64,000 nucleotides of DNA, from assembly GCF_963675165.1 (NCBI RefSeq), contig NC_087380.1, forward strand, positions 5,526,071 through 5,590,070, in the 5' to 3' direction. The position numbers and the translations under genes are program-made. Every line of letters starts with the position of its first letter. The stretch's first letter is position 1. The stretch comes from Halichondria panicea. Lineage: Eukaryota; Porifera; Demospongiae; Suberitida; Halichondriidae. The notes beneath the pieces are model-generated. The model searched no databases and had not been told where the DNA came from. It saw nothing but the letters and a program-made list of their open reading frames with translations. Shown here in pieces: positions 56,361 to 64,000 of the stretch.

Positions 56361-57970
56361 GTACTTAACAAAATCCCTGTATATAATTATCTAAAATATT
56401 AATGTAGACACTGTTGTTTTGCATGATAGCCATAATTATACAGAATCTGAAATTGCTGCACTTACATGAAAAAAGTGCAATAAACTCTTATTATCCCTCG
56501 AGGCGTAGCCGCACGAGGGTCTGATTGTGTGTGTTCCTGCTCAACGGTTGTGAAAATAGCCATAATTATACAAAATCTGAAATTGCTGCACTTACATGAA
56601 AAAAGTGCAATAAACTATTATTATCCCTCGAGGTGTAGCTGCACGAGGGTCTGATTGTGTGTGTTCCTGCTCAACGGTTGCGAAAACTAACAGCTTCTAG
56701 CCACGTTTTTTTGGATTTTGATTCAGCATTTGCTAACTAACGCTTCTTTCTCGAGTTATGGCTTACAGTGAAGGCCGTCATAGTCTCCTCAGAATCAAAT
56801 AGTAATTTGAATAAACTCACCAAAGGACAACCATCGAAAAGAGGACAATTAAAGCTCTGCTCTCAAAGTGTCCTTTATTTGGAGGTTCCACTGTAGTAAT
56901 TCACATATATACATAAATAATGAGACTAGATGCAACAGATGAGAGTCTGAGCTTGAAAGAGAGTGCAACAGAGGAGAATCTAGGAAGAAAGAGTAGATTT
57001 AGGAAGACAATATTAAACTTGGAAGTGACAGAGTAACCGAGTGTGACATATGTCATATGAGAATCAGGATCGAAGACAATAACTTGAAACAAAGAGTATT
57101 AGTTTGTACCTGAGTGCAACATATGAAAATCGGGATTCCGGAAGACTCCCTAGGAGAGAGTTAGTGCCCTCAGTCATTAAGCAAAGCTTTACTAAGAAAG
57201 GCATCAGAATGTTAGCGATAATTGTTATTACAGTGCAAACTTAGTGCCCTCAGACATCAAGCATATCATAGGAGAGACTTAGTGCAGAGCATTAAATGTT
57301 CCCTGAACTACATGTAAAATCGTGGGCGTGGCTGCGTTTTAGCTGATTCAGCAATAATTGCTGGTCCCAGTCCTTAACCTACATGAGTTATCTAGCCGTC
57401 TTGTCACTCTACTATACAGCTATATAATATATATCTATAATTATAGGTCTGCTCTTGTGCATTGAACAAAGACACATAAATAATTATTTTAGTATGCATG
57501 CGCATCTTCACTTTTGGCTTTCAATTTTTGTATACTAGGACACTACGACTGAGCTAAATAGCCAGTCAAATAAGGAGAGTAGGAAGTTGTAAACTAAGTG
57601 GTTGAATCCCTAAACGTGTTATACGCAATACAGAGCTGCAGTTTGCAAGCGTAGTGGCTTTCATATAAAAAATGCAGTTTCACCGGCAATTACCAAAGGT
57701 GACATTTGACTAAAGTTAGACGCTCCTTTATGGGATCCTAGTATTATAGTGATAAATTATCTCTAAAAACCGCTCGGTCTGGGACGACGCTACAAACGGT
57801 AAATAAAACAATAATGTCTATAAGTTTATAAACGTGCTGCTTGCTGCTTAAATTGTTTCTAAAAATCGCTAGGTCGCCACATTGTGTCCTGTGAACGAGG
57901 CTAAAACAGCGTAATTAAGAGATTAAAACAATTCACATCCAGCAAACATTGTAATACAAAACATACATAC
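56361..57970. other. No gene; tandem duplication and repeat fragments
   Basis: About 56426-56555 is repeated directly at 56556-56688 ('ccataattatac', 'aaattgctgcacttacatg', 'ccctcgaggcgtagc'). It is joined to an inverted copy of the ATGCCTCGG repeat reaching ~56815. A Tc1/pogo-like end ('tggaggttccactgtag') lies near 56880. Around 57590-57700 a segment resembles, inverted, the one at 54330-54470. Confidence 0.5.
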
Positions 57971-62860
<4,890 letters not shown>

Positions 62861-63169
62861 CTGAGGACGATGAAAAAAGACACATACGGCATGAATAGGC
62901 GTGGTTGTTGAGAATAAAGAGATTCAAAAAAATCGATTAAGAAACAAAGTAGAACAGAACAATATTCATGAAGGATTTGTGGTTACCAAGGTAGCTTCAT
63001 GGGTTAGTTCTAGTTATTTACGGACAACATTAGCATGGATAGAATAGAAACAAGCAGTAATAATAAGACAACTAGCAACTTGAAAACAATTAAGTAATTC
63101 GAAGTCAAAGATTCCAAGAGCAACCAATACAAGTTCTGGCAGAGAGGCTCATACTGAAAGACAGCTACT

Positions 63170-64000
63170 GAAAGGAAGCCCCCAAGTGCTGGTCCATCCT
63201 ATCAATGTGGGACAAGGAGATGCAATACTACTGGAGATACAGAGTCAAAATGGTAAGTGATTAGAAGTGGCGTTAAAAAAAAAAAAAAAAAAACTGTTCT
63301 GACGTCAAAGCATCACAGACATGACATTACCAAGTATTTGTTGTTCCAGGCCAGAGTGAGAAACACCTTACGGATGGTGGCCAGGGACAAAGAACACAGA
63401 ACACACAATACTACCAGAATCTCCAAGACACTCTCAGGGCTCGTGGATGCTTTGAAGAGAACCAAATGTGGTAGTAGGGTAAAAGATTGAACTCGTAAAC
63501 AAGTTACAATGGACTCCATTATCATCACACACCCCAATCTAGATCATTACGGTGGCATTAACTGACTGCTACAAGACTTCACTATCACGGCTCCCATTAC
63601 AACAACTCTGGCAAGCTGTTTGAAAGTTGGGTATTCTGGTGGTCCATAAGACACGCAATTAGGTGAGTGTTCCTGTCGGGTGAAAGAGATCAAGTTAGGC
63701 ATTGGTTCCCGTTAACTGGAGAGGGTGAGAATGGTAGACGACACACAAACATTAAAACACTGCCAATAGGTTTGTCAATAGAAATAGACACGAACAAAGA
63801 AGAAGGATTTAAACCAAAACAGCTAAATAAAACAAGTATTCTGACAACTGTAAGGATACCGGAGAGCAAGTAGGATTACGATGTGGTGTTGAGCGGAGAC
63901 TCATACGGTTATGTCATCGATGAGAAACTAGGCATAAAGGATAAATCGGTAGGAGTATTCCAAGTGCCTCATCATGGAAGCAAATATAATCTCGATCACC
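63170..64000 (+). pseudogene. MBL-family pseudogene, cut by the window end
   Basis: Exon 1 (~63170-63250) keeps VLVHPINVGQGDAILLEI but has no in-frame ATG nearby and lacks nine bases found in the intact copy. Exon 2 (from 63351) keeps GQSEKHLTDGGQGQ, SIIITHPNLDHYGG and, near the end, DVVLSGDSYG and FQVPHHGSKYN. It contains two adjacent TAGs near 63474-63479, a CGA to TGA change in GGIN(R)LLQDF, and frame changes before the GDS motif. Shared details (LTDGGQGQRTQNTQ) tie it to the 40.85 kb pseudogene, its segmental duplicate. Any OTU or Cys-rich exons lie outside the window. Confidence 0.75.

Overview
The window looks like eukaryotic, metazoan DNA, most probably from a sponge. That is an inference from the long AT-rich intergenic DNA, spliced genes with GT-AG introns, a recognisable WDR36/UTP21 gene, an intact BEL/Pao retrotransposon and many MITE-like elements. 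No species is claimed. Nothing resembles a bacterial operon, CRISPR array or rRNA, and I found no convincing tRNA.

Layout. 0-12 kb is repeat DNA: several nested terminal-inverted-repeat (TIR) elements, an AT-rich minisatellite, and two worn relics of a Cys-rich exon that belongs to a gene family found further right. At 12.4-13.4 kb a small four-exon gene encodes a CQYCLCAPCV-type Cys domain. 13,655-33,096 is a head-to-tail array of four ~1.46-1.48 kb units that begin TC and end in a hairpin plus CTAA, as Helitrons do. Each unit has been hit by a different, larger element: a CCATAGAT-TIR element, a hAT-like element (itself carrying two nested elements), a complete BEL/Pao retrotransposon plus a 1.06 kb TIR element, and a second CCATAGAT-TIR element. 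The array seems to have split an older transposase-like pseudogene, whose remains lie on both sides of it.

35.7-64 kb holds the host genes. The 3' part of a WDR36-like gene (minus strand) and an adjoining plus-strand metallo-beta-lactamase (MBL) pseudogene occur twice, at 35.7-43 kb and 57.9-64 kb. The left WDR36 copy carries a 4-nt frameshift and lacks its 5' exons. The right copy is open and probably continues beyond the window. Between them lie two apparently intact MBL genes: a minus-strand gene (47.7-44.5 kb) predicted to join a ComEC-type MBL hydrolase, a multi-CxxC region and an OTU-like cysteine-protease fold, and a plus-strand gene (50.4-55.0 kb) with MBL, a long Lys-rich 15-bp repeat insertion and a C-terminal Cys-rich domain.

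The best candidate for something undescribed is this MBL / Cys-rich / OTU family. It has four loci plus two relics in 64 kb, different domain orders, and two OTU domains that have each lost a different catalytic residue. The second is the Helitron-like tandem array with repeated insertion at one target site. Gene models were read by eye from frame continuity and splice signals; no search or alignment was run.
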